A DNA stretch of 64,000 nt from Paraburkholderia aspalathi (lineage in GTDB: Bacteria; Pseudomonadota; Gammaproteobacteria; Burkholderiales; Burkholderiaceae). The notes below the pieces were generated by a model. It did not search any database. It saw nothing but the letters and a program-made list of their open reading frames with translations, and was not told the origin of the DNA. The stretch covers positions 1-64,000 of the forward strand of contig NZ_FPBH01000038.1 of the NCBI RefSeq assembly GCF_900116445.1, given 5' to 3'. A program made the position numbers and the translations under genes. The stretch's first letter is position 1. Each line of letters begins with the position of its first letter. Shown here piece by piece: positions 53,605 through 63,136 of the stretch.

Positions 53605-53622
53605 AATGTTATATCATTACAT
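53605..53622. promoter_or_regulatory. candidate Zur (zinc repressor) box
   Basis: AATGTTATATCATTACAT, with arms TGTTAT / ATTACA. It resembles the AATGTTATA...ATCACA core of the enterobacterial znu Zur site as I remember it. It lies 138 bases upstream of the TonB-dependent receptor gene. A match by eye only. Confidence 0.5.
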
Positions 53623-53790
53623 CGCAAAACAAAAATGACAACCCAATGGAGGGCACGGCGAGCGATTGGGGAAAGCGAGGAGGGGCGTTTTACGCGTGAG
53701 GGGCGGCTCGGATTCGGACCGCCGCAATCGTTCGGCGCGAGGGGAGGGACGCTCGCGCGCGGTGGTTTCGACGAACGGTTTACCCGTAGC

Positions 53791-53824
53791 CGCCGATGAC
53801 CCGCGTGTCGCGAAGTCATCGGCG
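53791..53824 (-). terminator. inverted repeat after the S53 peptidase gene
   Basis: CGCCGATGAC / GTCATCGGCG, a perfect 10 bp stem with a 14-base loop, 36 bases beyond the peptidase stop on the minus strand. No T tract; it also separates the gene from the receptor promoter. Confidence 0.6.
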
Positions 53825-53859
53825 AGCGTTCAGGCGTTCACATCAATCGGCCAGCGGAC

Positions 53860-55623
53860 TTAATGTGCGAAGCCATTGCTCTTGATATAGGCGGACAGTT
53901 TCGCGATATCCAGACTGCCCCATCCGGTCGGATAGTCCCAACCGGTTCCCGCCTTGTAACCATAGCCGCCGTAGCCGTTGTTACCCGATTTCACGTCGTG
54001 CACCAGCGAAGGCGTCGAGCTAATGGCGCTGTAAAAGCTGGCTGCGGGGAAGCCCAGGCTGTTCGAATTCGCGGTCTGCAAACGTGCCCACAGTCCGACG
54101 AAGATCGGCGAAGCGAGGCTCGTCCCGCCAATCTGCTGCAGCTGACCGTAGTTGTAAATCAGTGCACCGGTGCTCTGCGCCGCGTCGAAGGAGATGTCGG
54201 GCAGCAGGCGCTGGCTCGGCGTGCCGCTCACCGCCGATTGCCACGACGGCTTCGCCTCGTACACGCTGTAGCCGCCGCCGGTCGCCCAGAGCTTGCCGTT
54301 GCTGTCGAGCCCTTCATTCCAGACGGTTTCGCTCGAGTAGGCGCCTGCTGACGTCGTGTAAAGCGTCGTGCCGCCGACGGCGATCACATTCGGCGACGAG
54401 GCCGGCCACGATACCGAATAGGTGCTGCCGTCCGGGTAGCCGCGGTTGTTGCACTCGTACACGCCCTCATCGCCGGACGACACCGAGAAGGTTTGCCCTT
54501 GTGCAGCCGCCGTCGAGAAGATGCGGTCTTCGGCCTGCAGCGTGCCGTCCGCGTTGGCATCGGCTTCACACCAGCCGAGCGACACGTTGATCACCTTCGC
54601 GACGTTATCGGACACCGCCTGATTGAACGCCTGCGTGAGGCCGGTGTTGCCGGACGCGCTTTGATCGGCCATATAAAACAGTAGTTGCTGCACGGCGCCG
54701 CCTGCGGAACCGACAATCGACTGGCTGTCGAGGTCCCATTCACCCTGGCCGTCCTGATCGTCGCTGTAGTCGCCATTCGACGACCCGGTCTGGATCGTCT
54801 GTGTGTTGACGGGCGCGAGACCGTTCGCGCTGGTGAACTGCTGGAGATCCTGCAGCGTCTGCGAGACGCCGCCGATCGTGATGATGCCGACCGTCGTGTT
54901 CGCCGCGGTGGGCGCGCTGCTGGCGTCGTAGATCGTCGGGAATTCGGTCGGATTGTGGCCCTTGGCCGTACCGGCGGCCAGCGTCTTCGCGGCGGAACGC
55001 TCGCCGACCTTCAGCATCGGATGGGCTCGCGCGACGTTCTGCAAGCCGAGCACCGAACCGACTATTTCGCCGAGATCCTGCGGCACTTGTGCCGGCGCCG
55101 TGTTCGCGTAGCCGGCCTTGCCGTTCAACTGGTAGCGAACCAGCGGCGTATTGAAGGCCGCTTTGACTGCACCGGCGCTGCCGTCGGCGGAAATCAGCAG
55201 ACGGTTCGGCGCGACGTGAATGTTAACGAAGCCGTTCTTCCGCAAATGCGCGACGACGGCCTGCACTTGCGCTTCGGTCGGCGCGTACTGCGAGAGGAAT
55301 TGCTGACGCTTGATGAATTTGCCGAACTGCGCGTTGCCCGGCTGATTGACTGCCTGCGCAAGTTGCTTCAACTGCGTCTCATCGCGAAGCTTGAGACTGA
55401 CCACGACATGTGCGGTCTCGCCGGCGGCGAGTTCGAGCAGCGGCGTCGCACTGCGCGCCTCGACCTGGGAGGGCGTCACAAACGCCTTCGTGTCGGTGGG
55501 CGCCCACAGCGTGGACGCGGGTGAGGCGCCGAATGCGGCGAACGAAGCAATAGCGAGAGGCAAAGCAACGACCGCGTAACGGTTTAGACATAGGACCGTC
55601 TGTTTTGCGGCTGACGACTTCAT
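53860..55623 (-). CDS. secreted S53 (sedolisin/pseudomonapepsin-type) acid serine-carboxyl peptidase
   Basis: 587 residues. Signal peptide about 1-32; pro-domain (Pro-kumamolisin type, about 55-205) with YAPTEAQVQAVVAHLRKNGF; catalytic domain from about 225. Catalytic Glu295 and Asp299 (GEWDLDS), oxyanion Asp385 (SSGDEG) and nucleophile Ser502 (GGTSLASP, first Gly replacing the usual Ser). Ca-site region is HDVKSGNNG with GTGWDYPTGWG. It should be secreted as a zymogen and self-activate at acid pH to degrade proteins. Single gene with a long AT-rich upstream region. Confidence 0.92.
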   Translation of the reverse strand: MKSSAAKQTVLCLNRYAVVALPLAIASFAAFGASPASTLWAPTDTKAFVTPSQVEARSATPLLELAAGETAHVVVSLKLRDETQLKQLAQAVNQPGNAQFGKFIKRQQFLSQYAPTEAQVQAVVAHLRKNGFVNIHVAPNRLLISADGSAGAVKAAFNTPLVRYQLNGKAGYANTAPAQVPQDLGEIVGSVLGLQNVARAHPMLKVGERSAAKTLAAGTAKGHNPTEFPTIYDASSAPTAANTTVGIITIGGVSQTLQDLQQFTSANGLAPVNTQTIQTGSSNGDYSDDQDGQGEWDLDSQSIVGSAGGAVQQLLFYMADQSASGNTGLTQAFNQAVSDNVAKVINVSLGWCEADANADGTLQAEDRIFSTAAAQGQTFSVSSGDEGVYECNNRGYPDGSTYSVSWPASSPNVIAVGGTTLYTTSAGAYSSETVWNEGLDSNGKLWATGGGYSVYEAKPSWQSAVSGTPSQRLLPDISFDAAQSTGALIYNYGQLQQIGGTSLASPIFVGLWARLQTANSNSLGFPAASFYSAISSTPSLVHDVKSGNNGYGGYGYKAGTGWDYPTGWGSLDIAKLSAYIKSNGFAH

Positions 55624-56243
55624 GTGACCTCCTGAGATAACAGCGCAACGAGACGCCGAATCTTCCGGTGGCTGTTTCCGGTCGAGTCAAATAAATAGGA
55701 ATTTCGTCTGGAAGCGCTGTTCTGAACGGTTAATAGGGGCACTCAGTTAAATCCGTGAGCGCCGCCAAATTACCGTTCATTACAGATTATCGGTACCTAT
55801 CAGAATAGATAGTTGAGAGGGAGGGGAAGTCGCGACTGAACGAGGGTGGTTGCTTGAAAATATTATTATTATCAGTCGGTTATGGAGCCGTTGATTGTTC
55901 GACAAACCTAAGTGCATGGCGTGCTGCAATGGAGGTAGGACTCTAATTGATTTAATGACGCTGCCGCTTAGTCATTAATTACAAAATCATTTCTTTATGC
56001 TAATTCGATAATGATGCGTCGGGATTTGAGTAATTTTCAATTAAAAGGCATGTCTGTTAAATTGGAATTAATTGGGCTGTATCGTCAAAGGGAAATCAAA
56101 AAGCGATGCGGCCTGTGACCGGGTTGTTAGAACGGACGGACGCCTCATAAGGCCACCGTCCGCTCGCCCCCGGCATAGGCATTCGACAGCCAGCCAGTCA
56201 TTCGTTGAATCCCAAACCACTTCCAGAAGCGCATCGTCAGCGG
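55624..56243. promoter_or_regulatory. long AT-rich control region between S53 and DUF4148 genes
   Basis: About 620 bases without a supported gene. Bases 55690-56090 are clearly AT-rich, with runs such as AATATTATTATTATC near 55859. It must hold the peptidase promoter; richness in A/T suggests silencing by an H-NS/MvaT-like protein (inference). The stretch 56090-56243 is the 3' flank of the DUF4148 gene. Confidence 0.5.
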
Positions 56244-56594
56244 TTAGCTGCCGAAGTACGGCGAGCAGAAGCTTACGGGGCCGACACACGCCGGCATCGC
56301 CGCGCCTGCTGAACGAGCGGGTGTGCTGGACGAGCGTTGGCCTGCCGCCGTCGAACCCGACATCGCCGGACCTTCGCCACTCGTGTTCATCTTCAGGCGT
56401 GTGGCCTGCTGCGCGAAGATCGGGTTGATCTCGGGATACGACGTGTCGGTCACGAGGTTCGAGCCGTTAGCTTCTGCCTGAACCAGTTCCTGACGCACTT
56501 CCGCGCGGGTCTTTTCCTGCGCCGATGCATGGGTGACTGCGCCGGCCGACGCAAGGAGGATCATCGAAAGGGTCACTGCAAGATTGAGCTTCAT
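56244..56594 (-). CDS. DUF4148 exported protein
   Basis: 116 residues. Signal peptide 1-25 (MKLNLAVTLSMILLASAGAV ending ASAQ), then the DUF4148 core (KTRAEVRQELVQAEANGSNL ... SYPEINPIFAQQATR), then a Ser/Ala/Gly-rich tail with two Cys. Small periplasmic proteins of this family are numerous in Burkholderia and Paraburkholderia; their role is unknown. Stands alone. Confidence 0.85.
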   Translation of the reverse strand: MKLNLAVTLSMILLASAGAVTHASAQEKTRAEVRQELVQAEANGSNLVTDTSYPEINPIFAQQATRLKMNTSGEGPAMSGSTAAGQRSSSTPARSAGAAMPACVGPVSFCSPYFGS

Positions 56595-57113
56595 TTGGAT
56601 GCCTAATTAAGGTTGGTTGAATCTAACGATCTATGTGATTGAGAACTACGTCTTTACCTGTCCACCAATGTGATCTACGTACTGCTGAAGCTGCGCAGAA
56701 GCGTTTCTGCTTTCGCTCGTAGACCGTCTGTTTGCTGCCGTCCACATAAGGGCAAACACATCGCCGGGCGGCTTATTCCAGATTTTTTCTGCAGCCCCGG
56801 TGGAATGGTACAAAACTTACATTTGCCTGAAGGCGCAGACGAAACCCTGTACGCCACCGTACCGACTTCCCCCTCCTACGCGAGCACCGTCGTTACAAGC
56901 CCTCTGCTTTTCTCCGTCACCGCGGATCGAAACAGTTTCGTGTGACAAGGCTTCCCTGACCGATTTGTGCGCCATCCCCATTTCGCCCGGAGCGGCCAAC
57001 CGCTTGATCGAACCGATCACGCGGAATGCCATGTCACGCCCGGCGCAGCAGGGGCGCCGCCACGAGCGCAACACATCTATCAAGCACGCACGAAAGCGTG
57101 CAAGGGACACAAA
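56595..57113. promoter_or_regulatory. upstream region of acsA
   Basis: 519 bases between the divergent DUF4148 and acsA genes. Open frames inside it lack start signals. I cannot place a promoter or a sigma-54 site with confidence; the long leader is compatible with control of acetate activation by carbon state. Confidence 0.4.
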
Positions 57114-59087
57114 ATGTCAACCAGCGATTCGATTCTGGAGGAGCCGCAAGCCTTCCTTCCTCACGCCAGCGTGGCGGCTTACGCCGCGATCTCCGGCATG
57201 GATGCCTACCGCGCGTTGGTCGCCGAAGCTGAGCGCGATTACACAGGATTCTGGGCGCGTCTCGCGCGCGAAACGCTCGAGTGGAAAAAGCCGTTTTCTA
57301 CGGTTCTCGATGAATCGCGTGCGCCGTTCTATGAATGGTTCAACGATGGCACCCTCAATGCGTCCTACAACTGCCTCGACCGTCACGTCGAAGCCGGCAA
57401 CGGTGAGCATGTTGCGGTGATCTTCGAAGCCGACGACGGCACCGTCACGCACGTCACCTACCAGCAATTGCTCGAACGAGTGAGCCGCTTTGCCAACGCT
57501 TTGCGAACGCGCGGCGTGAAGAAAGGCGACCGCGTGGTGATCTACATGCCAATGTCGATTGAAGGCATCGTGGCGATGCAGGCGTGCGCGCGCATTGGCG
57601 CGACGCACTCTGTTGTGTTCGGCGGCTTTTCGTCGAAATCGCTCAATGAACGGATCGTCAACGTGGGCGCGATCGCGCTGGTGACCTGCGATGAACAGAT
57701 GCGCGGCGGCAAGGCGCTGCCGTTGAAGAGTATCGCGGACGAGGCCCTTGCGCTGGGCGGCTGCGAAGCGGTGAAAAGCGTTATCGTCTATCGGCGCACG
57801 GGCGGCAAGGTTGCGTGGCACGAAGGGCGCGACCTGTGGATGCACGAGCTCACAGAAGCCGCAGCCGACACGTGCGAGCCCGAATGGGTCGGCGCGGAAC
57901 ATCCGCTCTTTATTCTGTATACGTCTGGTTCGACGGGGGTGCCCAAAGGTGTGCAGCACAGCACGGGCGGCTTCCTGATGTGGGCCGCGCAGACCATGAA
58001 GTGGACCTTCGATGCGAAGCGCAGCGACGTATTCTGGTGTACCGCCGACATCGGCTGGATCACTGGCCATAGCTACATCGCGTACGGCCCGACAGCGATC
58101 GGCGCGACCCAGGTCGTGTTCGAAGGCGTGCCCACCTATCCGAACGCCGGCCGTTTCTGGGAGATGATCGCGAAACACCGCGTCACGGTGTTCTACACCG
58201 CGCCGACCGCGATCCGTTCGCTCATCAAGCTTGCCGAGTCCGATCCCAAAGTTCATCCGGACCGTTACGACCTGTCGACGTTGCGTTTGCTCGGCACAGT
58301 CGGCGAGCCGATCAACCCGGCCGCGTGGACGTGGTTCTACGAACACGTCGGCCATAGCCATTGCCCTGTCATCGATACCTGGTGGCAAACGGAAACGGGT
58401 GGCCACATGATCGCGCCGATGCCGGGCGCGACGCCACTGGTGCCGGGTTCGTGCACGCTGCCGCTGCCTGGCATCATGGCCGCGGTCGTCGACGAAACCG
58501 GGCAGGATGTGCCGAACGGGCAGGGCGGCATTCTCGTCGTCAAACGGCCATGGCCGTCGATGCTGCGCGGCGTCTGGGGCGATCCGGAGCGCTATAAGAA
58601 GAGTTACTTCCCCGAAGAACTCGGCGGCAAGCTGTACCTCGCCGGCGATGGCGCGGTGCGTGACGAGGACACCGGCTACTTCACGATTACCGGCCGTATC
58701 GACGATGTGCTCAACGTGTCAGGCCACCGGCTCGGCACGATGGAGATCGAGTCGGCGCTCGTCGCGAACCCGCTGGTGGCGGAAGCCGCGGTCGTCGGCC
58801 GTCCCGACGAGACGACCGGCGAAGTCGTCGTCGCGTTCGTGGTGTTGAAGGGCGAGCGGCCGACCGGTGACCAGGCGATCAGAATCGCAACCGAACTGCG
58901 CAACTGGGTCGGCAAGGAGATCGGGCCGATCGCGAAGCCCAAAGAAATCCGCTTCGGCGAGAATCTGCCGAAAACGCGCTCGGGCAAGATCATGCGCCGC
59001 TTGCTGCGCTCGCTGGCGGCCGGCGAAGAAATTACCCAGGACATATCCACGCTGGAAAATCCGGCGATTCTCGATCAGCTCGGGTAA
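57114..59087 (+). CDS. acsA: acetyl-CoA synthetase
   Basis: The ATG at 57114 (MSTSDSILEEPQAF) follows AAGGGACAC; 657 residues, the family norm. AMP-binding motif YTSGSTGVPKGV, DTWWQTETGGHM, YFTITGRIDDVLNVSGHRLG, and the acetylation-site Lys in PKTRSGKIMRR. Makes acetyl-CoA from acetate, ATP and CoA in the cytoplasm. A SatP-type acetate carrier gene follows, forming an acetate-use pair. A propionyl-CoA synthetase is excluded by length and the acs-like motifs. Confidence 0.93.
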   Translation: MSTSDSILEEPQAFLPHASVAAYAAISGMDAYRALVAEAERDYTGFWARLARETLEWKKPFSTVLDESRAPFYEWFNDGTLNASYNCLDRHVEAGNGEHVAVIFEADDGTVTHVTYQQLLERVSRFANALRTRGVKKGDRVVIYMPMSIEGIVAMQACARIGATHSVVFGGFSSKSLNERIVNVGAIALVTCDEQMRGGKALPLKSIADEALALGGCEAVKSVIVYRRTGGKVAWHEGRDLWMHELTEAAADTCEPEWVGAEHPLFILYTSGSTGVPKGVQHSTGGFLMWAAQTMKWTFDAKRSDVFWCTADIGWITGHSYIAYGPTAIGATQVVFEGVPTYPNAGRFWEMIAKHRVTVFYTAPTAIRSLIKLAESDPKVHPDRYDLSTLRLLGTVGEPINPAAWTWFYEHVGHSHCPVIDTWWQTETGGHMIAPMPGATPLVPGSCTLPLPGIMAAVVDETGQDVPNGQGGILVVKRPWPSMLRGVWGDPERYKKSYFPEELGGKLYLAGDGAVRDEDTGYFTITGRIDDVLNVSGHRLGTMEIESALVANPLVAEAAVVGRPDETTGEVVVAFVVLKGERPTGDQAIRIATELRNWVGKEIGPIAKPKEIRFGENLPKTRSGKIMRRLLRSLAAGEEITQDISTLENPAILDQLG

Positions 59088-59141
59088 TGGTTCGCGAAGG
59101 CCGCGAGATTGCCGGAACGTTTTTATCTTCAGGAGCAGGCC

Positions 59142-59741
59142 ATGGCCAGCGCACCGATTCGAACCACACTTGCGAACCCCGCGCCACTGGGTCTCGCCGG
59201 TTTTGCATTGACAACGTGGCTGCTCAGCATGATCAACGCCGGCTGGTTTTCCGGCGAATCGATGGGCCTCGTGCTCGCCTGCGCGCTTGCTTACGGCGGG
59301 ACCGCTCAGGCCATCGCCGGGATGATGGAGTTGCCGCGCGGCAATACCTTCGGCGCGACGGCCTTTCTAAGTTATGGCGCGTTCTGGTGGTCGTTTGCAC
59401 TGTTCGTGCTTTTTTTACACGACAAGGTGCCGCCCGCGTTCGTCGGCTGGTATCTGTTTCTTTGGGGCGTCTTCACGTTTTATATGTGGCTGGCCACCTT
59501 TCGCTCGCCTCGCGCGCTGCAGTTCATCTTTCTGGCGCTCTGGATCACCTTCGGCCTGCTGGCTGGAGGAGAGTGGACGGGTTCAGGCCTGGTGCGGATG
59601 GCGGGCGGCTATATGGGACTCATCACCGCGGCGTTGGCGTTCTATCTGTCCGCAGCGGACGTGATCAACGAGGTGCACGGGCGAGTGGTTCTGCCGGTCG
59701 GCGATCCACGGGTGCTTAGCCGGCATGCTGTGGCGCTCTGA
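59142..59741 (+). CDS. satP: acetate/succinate transporter, GPR1/FUN34/YaaH (SatP) family
   Basis: The ATG at 59142 follows AGGAGCAGGCC. 199 residues, six membrane helices, with the signature NPAPLGLAGFALTTWLL at the N-terminus and GNTFGATAFLSYGAFWWSFA (FxSYGAFW motif) in the middle. Imports acetate with protons across the inner membrane. 54 bases after acsA, so probably one operon. Confidence 0.92.
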   Translation: MASAPIRTTLANPAPLGLAGFALTTWLLSMINAGWFSGESMGLVLACALAYGGTAQAIAGMMELPRGNTFGATAFLSYGAFWWSFALFVLFLHDKVPPAFVGWYLFLWGVFTFYMWLATFRSPRALQFIFLALWITFGLLAGGEWTGSGLVRMAGGYMGLITAALAFYLSAADVINEVHGRVVLPVGDPRVLSRHAVAL

Positions 59742-59824
59742 TAGACCAGTTGGGCGGCGCGCGCAATCCGCGAGCGTCGAACACGCACCACGTTGCGTTG
59801 AGCAGGCACGAGGCAAAAAACGTT

Positions 59825-60064
59825 ATGAACCTGTCGGGAAAAGTGGACGGCGACGGCTGGACGGTCACGGCCTGCGCACGCGAAAGCGGCACTGAATTTG
59901 GCTGTCTGATCGGTACGAGCGTTGCCGCGCCGGATGGCGTGGTCGTGCGTGAATTCACGCACGACCGAAACTTCAGCACGCCGCAGGAGGCCGTGCTGGA
60001 TGGCCTGAAGCAAGGCATGTCGTGGGTGGATCTGACGACCTCGAATACGATTTGCGCTGCCTGA
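59825..60064 (+). CDS. small hypothetical protein, 79 aa
   Basis: From the ATG at 59825 (MNLSGKVDGDGWTVTACARE) the 79-residue product looks like a small beta/alpha protein: VVVREFTHDRNFSTPQEAVL then DGLKQGMSWVD. No signal or membrane segment. The weak upstream context makes the start less sure. It follows satP by 83 bases. I do not know the family. Confidence 0.6.
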   Translation: MNLSGKVDGDGWTVTACARESGTEFGCLIGTSVAAPDGVVVREFTHDRNFSTPQEAVLDGLKQGMSWVDLTTSNTICAA

Positions 60065-60110
60065 GCGCGCTGTATTTCCCACCATCGACGCGACGTCGAG
60101 CGCCCCGGCT

Positions 60111-60638
60111 CTAGTGCGGCGGCATCTCATACATCACAGCGGCAACGTCGGCATGCCCCGGTTTGGCCGACTCCACGTGCGTGGTTTGCGCCTGGCGGCT
60201 CGGTATCAGCAATACCGGACAGCACGCACTGCGCACCACGCGTTCGGCGACGCTGCCGAGAAACAGACGCTTGAAGCCGCGCCGGCCGTGCGTGCCGAGC
60301 ACCAGCAGGTCCGCATTGAATTCGTTGGCCGTGATGCGGATGCGCTCCGAAATATCCTCGCCTATCGGCTCGACGTCGACCATCCGCGGCGTGCCGGCCA
60401 CGTTTTCGTGTTTCATGCGCGCCAGTGCGTCTGCCAGCAGCCGTTTGCCTTCTTCCACGAACGCGTCATGCAGGATCGTCGGATCGTAGCCGGAGGCGTC
60501 GTACGCCATCAGCGGATTGTCGACGACATAGAGCGGCTGCAGTTGCGCGCCGCTCTCGCTCGCGAGTTGCAAAGCGGCGTTGAATGCGTGCTCGGACGTG
60601 TCGCTGCCGTCGATCGCTACCAGAATGTGTTTATACAT
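60111..60638 (-). CDS. universal stress protein (UspA family)
   Basis: The ATG at 60638 (MYKHILVAIDGSDTSEHAFN) is the family start, with GAGG upstream. 175 residues. The nucleotide-binding G-2x-G-9x-G-S pattern is GTHGRRGFKRLFLGSVAERV, so this is an ATP-binding Usp. A polar extension of about 30 residues follows the domain (ESAKPGHADVAAVMYEMPPH). Adjacent Crp/Fnr gene on the same strand, 40 bases upstream, may control or co-express it. Confidence 0.88.
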   Translation of the reverse strand: MYKHILVAIDGSDTSEHAFNAALQLASESGAQLQPLYVVDNPLMAYDASGYDPTILHDAFVEEGKRLLADALARMKHENVAGTPRMVDVEPIGEDISERIRITANEFNADLLVLGTHGRRGFKRLFLGSVAERVVRSACCPVLLIPSRQAQTTHVESAKPGHADVAAVMYEMPPH

Positions 60639-60678
60639 ATCAGCCTCGAAGAGATTGTTCAAAGAGTTGCCGCGTCAC

Positions 60679-61398
60679 TTAAACGGCTCTCAGATCGGGT
60701 AGCAGGCGGTCGAATTCCCGCCTCACCACGCCGTAGCATTCGCACACGCGTTCCTCCAGGCCCGACCGGTCGACCACTTCGATATGGCCGTAGCTGTAGC
60801 GGATCAAGCCCGCGTCCTGCAGCTTCATGGCCGCTTCGGTGACACCGGACCGGCGTACGCCGAGCATGTTGGCAATCAACTCCTGGGTCATCTTGAGTTC
60901 GTTCGACGGCAAGCGGTCGATACTCAACAGCAACCAGCGGCACAGTTGCTGATCGATCGTATGATGCCGGTTGCAGACGGCCGTTTGCGCCATCTGCGTG
61001 ATGAGCGCCTGCGTGTAACGCAGCAGCAAGCGTTGCACCGGGCCGGCACGATGAAACTCTTCTTTCAGAATGCGCGCGTCGAGCCGGTATGCCTTTCCGG
61101 CGCTTTGCACGACCGCGCGGCTGGGCGTCGTTTCGCCGCCCATGAAGAGCGCGATACCGATCAACCCCTCATTGCCGACAATCGCGATCTCGGCCGACGA
61201 GCCGTCTTCCATCACATAGAGCAGCGAGACGATCGCGGTGGTGGGGAAGTAGACATAGTCGAGCCGGTCACCCGATTCGTAGACGACCTCCCCGAGCGGC
61301 ATATCGAGCGCGATGAGATGCGGTGCGATGCGTTCCCACTCTGCTTTCGGCAGCACGGAAAGCAGATGGTTATCTTTCGGTTGATGTGTGGTCAACAT
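60679..61398 (-). CDS. Crp/Fnr-family regulator
   Basis: The ATG at 61398 (MLTTHQPKDNHLLSVL) has GGGGTGG upstream; 239 residues. The cyclic-nucleotide-like sensor (about 10-130) includes EVVYESGDRLDYVYFPTTAI and EIAIVGNEGLIGIALFMGGE. The winged helix (about 150-225) has LKMTQELIANMLGVRRSGVT. No N-terminal Cys cluster as in Fnr, so oxygen sensing by an iron-sulfur cluster is unlikely. Probably in one transcript with the Usp gene. Confidence 0.85.
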   Translation of the reverse strand: MLTTHQPKDNHLLSVLPKAEWERIAPHLIALDMPLGEVVYESGDRLDYVYFPTTAIVSLLYVMEDGSSAEIAIVGNEGLIGIALFMGGETTPSRAVVQSAGKAYRLDARILKEEFHRAGPVQRLLLRYTQALITQMAQTAVCNRHHTIDQQLCRWLLLSIDRLPSNELKMTQELIANMLGVRRSGVTEAAMKLQDAGLIRYSYGHIEVVDRSGLEERVCECYGVVRREFDRLLPDLRAV

Positions 61399-61602
61399 GA
61401 ACCACCCCACAGTGTCCTGCCGAAAAACGACCTCGTATTCGCAGAACTGACTTGAAAAGTTTTCAGGTCCTCCTGACGGGGCGGTTGCGAAATCGACTGG
61501 AAAGCGGTTTGGAAATCGCCGGTGCATACAGGGCCAGCAACCATTCTGGCACGCTTCGTGGTGCGCGTCTGTACGGTGGCGTTCACGTCTTGAGCGCATG
61601 GC

Positions 61603-62892
61603 TCATGCAACCCAGCTGACAGCCATCGCGATGACCGTAATCGCCATCACACCGGTAGCAATCCAGCCGAGGACGCGCAGCACCAGCGGCAACGTGAAGC
61701 GCGACATGATGCCGGTACGCATCGACAGATGCATCATGACGATCATGACCGGCACGGCGACCACCCCATTGAGCACGGCGCTCCAGAAGAGCGCCTTGAC
61801 CGGGTCGATCGAGGTGAAATTCAAACCGACGCCGATCGCTGTCGCCGCCGCGATCACGCCGTAAAACGCCTTCGCCTGCAGCGGCAGACGGGCCAGACCG
61901 ACCCGCCATGCGAACAGTTCGCCCACTGCGTAGGCACCCGAGCCGGCCAGTACCGGCAGCGTCAACAAACCGGTGCCGATAATGCCGGCCGCGAAAATGA
62001 CAAACGTGAACGGTCCCGCGACCGCTCGCAGCGCTTCCGCCGCCTGGGCGGAGGTCTGGATATCGGTGAGTCCGTGAGCATGCAACGTCGCCGCTGTGGT
62101 CACCACGATAAAGAACGCGATGGTATTCGACAGCGCCATGCCGAGATAGGTGTCGATGCGGATTCGCGCGAACTCGGCGGGCGCCTCCCACGGTGCGTGA
62201 GTGAGCGGATGGGCGCCGGGCCGTTCCAGTTCGTCTTCGACTTCCTGTTCGGCTTGCCAGAAAAACAGGTAAGGGCTGATCGTGGTACCCATGACCGCGA
62301 CGATGGCCACGATGTAATCCGGCTTGGCCGAGAGCGGCGGCCAGATCACGGCCCAGCCCACCTGGGTCCACGGCACTTTGACGACGAACGCGCAGATCAC
62401 ATAGCTGAAGAGCGACAGGCACAGCCATTTGAGTATCGACACATAGCGTGAGTAACGCGTAAAAACTTCGAGCGCTACCGAGAGCAGGCCGAAACCGCAG
62501 ACATAGAGCAGCGCGGGGCCCGAGATCAACAGCTTGAGCGCCGCGCCCATCGCGCCGAGGTCCGCGCCCAGATTGATGATGTTCGCAATCAGCAGCAGAC
62601 TGACGACGCTGGTGGAAAGCCAGCGCGGATAGTGCCGCCGCAAATTGCCGGCGATGCCGCAGCCGGTCACGCGCCCGATGCGCGCGCTGATTTCCTGGAT
62701 CGCGGCCATCAGCGGGTAGCTGAACAGCAGGGTCCACGCGAGGCCATAGCCGAATTGCGCGCCGACCTGCGAATAGGTGGCGATGCCGCTCGGGTCGTCG
62801 TCCGAGGCACCGGTGATAAGGCCGGGCCCCATCACCTGAAGCAGTTTCGGGCCAGTCGGCTGCTTGACCGGATCGCGGGTTAGCGTATCCAT
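61603..62892 (-). CDS. Nramp-related divalent cation transporter with altered metal site
   Basis: 429 residues, about eleven membrane helices. The helix 1 motif is ASDDDPSGIATYSQVGAQFG: DPSG where classical MntH/Nramp has DPGN. In helix 6 the usual Met-Pro-His is ISPYLFFWQAEQE, so the metal-binding Met is missing. This places it in the Nramp-related branch whose substrate is less certain (Mg2+ has been proposed for such variants). A long acidic/His loop (VEDELERPGAHPLTHAPWEA) follows helix 6. Inner membrane. Confidence 0.83.
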   Translation of the reverse strand: MDTLTRDPVKQPTGPKLLQVMGPGLITGASDDDPSGIATYSQVGAQFGYGLAWTLLFSYPLMAAIQEISARIGRVTGCGIAGNLRRHYPRWLSTSVVSLLLIANIINLGADLGAMGAALKLLISGPALLYVCGFGLLSVALEVFTRYSRYVSILKWLCLSLFSYVICAFVVKVPWTQVGWAVIWPPLSAKPDYIVAIVAVMGTTISPYLFFWQAEQEVEDELERPGAHPLTHAPWEAPAEFARIRIDTYLGMALSNTIAFFIVVTTAATLHAHGLTDIQTSAQAAEALRAVAGPFTFVIFAAGIIGTGLLTLPVLAGSGAYAVGELFAWRVGLARLPLQAKAFYGVIAAATAIGVGLNFTSIDPVKALFWSAVLNGVVAVPVMIVMMHLSMRTGIMSRFTLPLVLRVLGWIATGVMAITVIAMAVSWVA

Positions 62893-63136
62893 GGCCGGGA
62901 GCTCCTGGTGGCGGGCGCGGCCGCCACCACCTGTCGGATGGTTGCGGGGCCGCCGGTTCGGTCGTTACCACGCCTTCATGCGCAGTGCGGCCGGCGTGAC
63001 ACGGGCAGCCAGCGCGCTTCTTTTGCTGATGTGCGGCGTGTCGATCCGAGGGTGCGCCGGTTTGCCGATGCAGTCGGTACGGTGTCGTACCACGCTGCAT
63101 GGTTGCCTACTCTGCATGTGCCCGGTGAAACCAGCC

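Noticed and set aside
57114..59087. propionyl-CoA synthetase (prpE)
   Set aside because: Length, N-terminal sequence and the following SatP gene fit acetyl-CoA synthetase better, and no methylcitrate genes adjoin.
61583..63100. 505-codon frame overlapping the Nramp gene on the same strand
   Set aside because: Out-of-frame shadow; the other frame has all Nramp helices and motifs.
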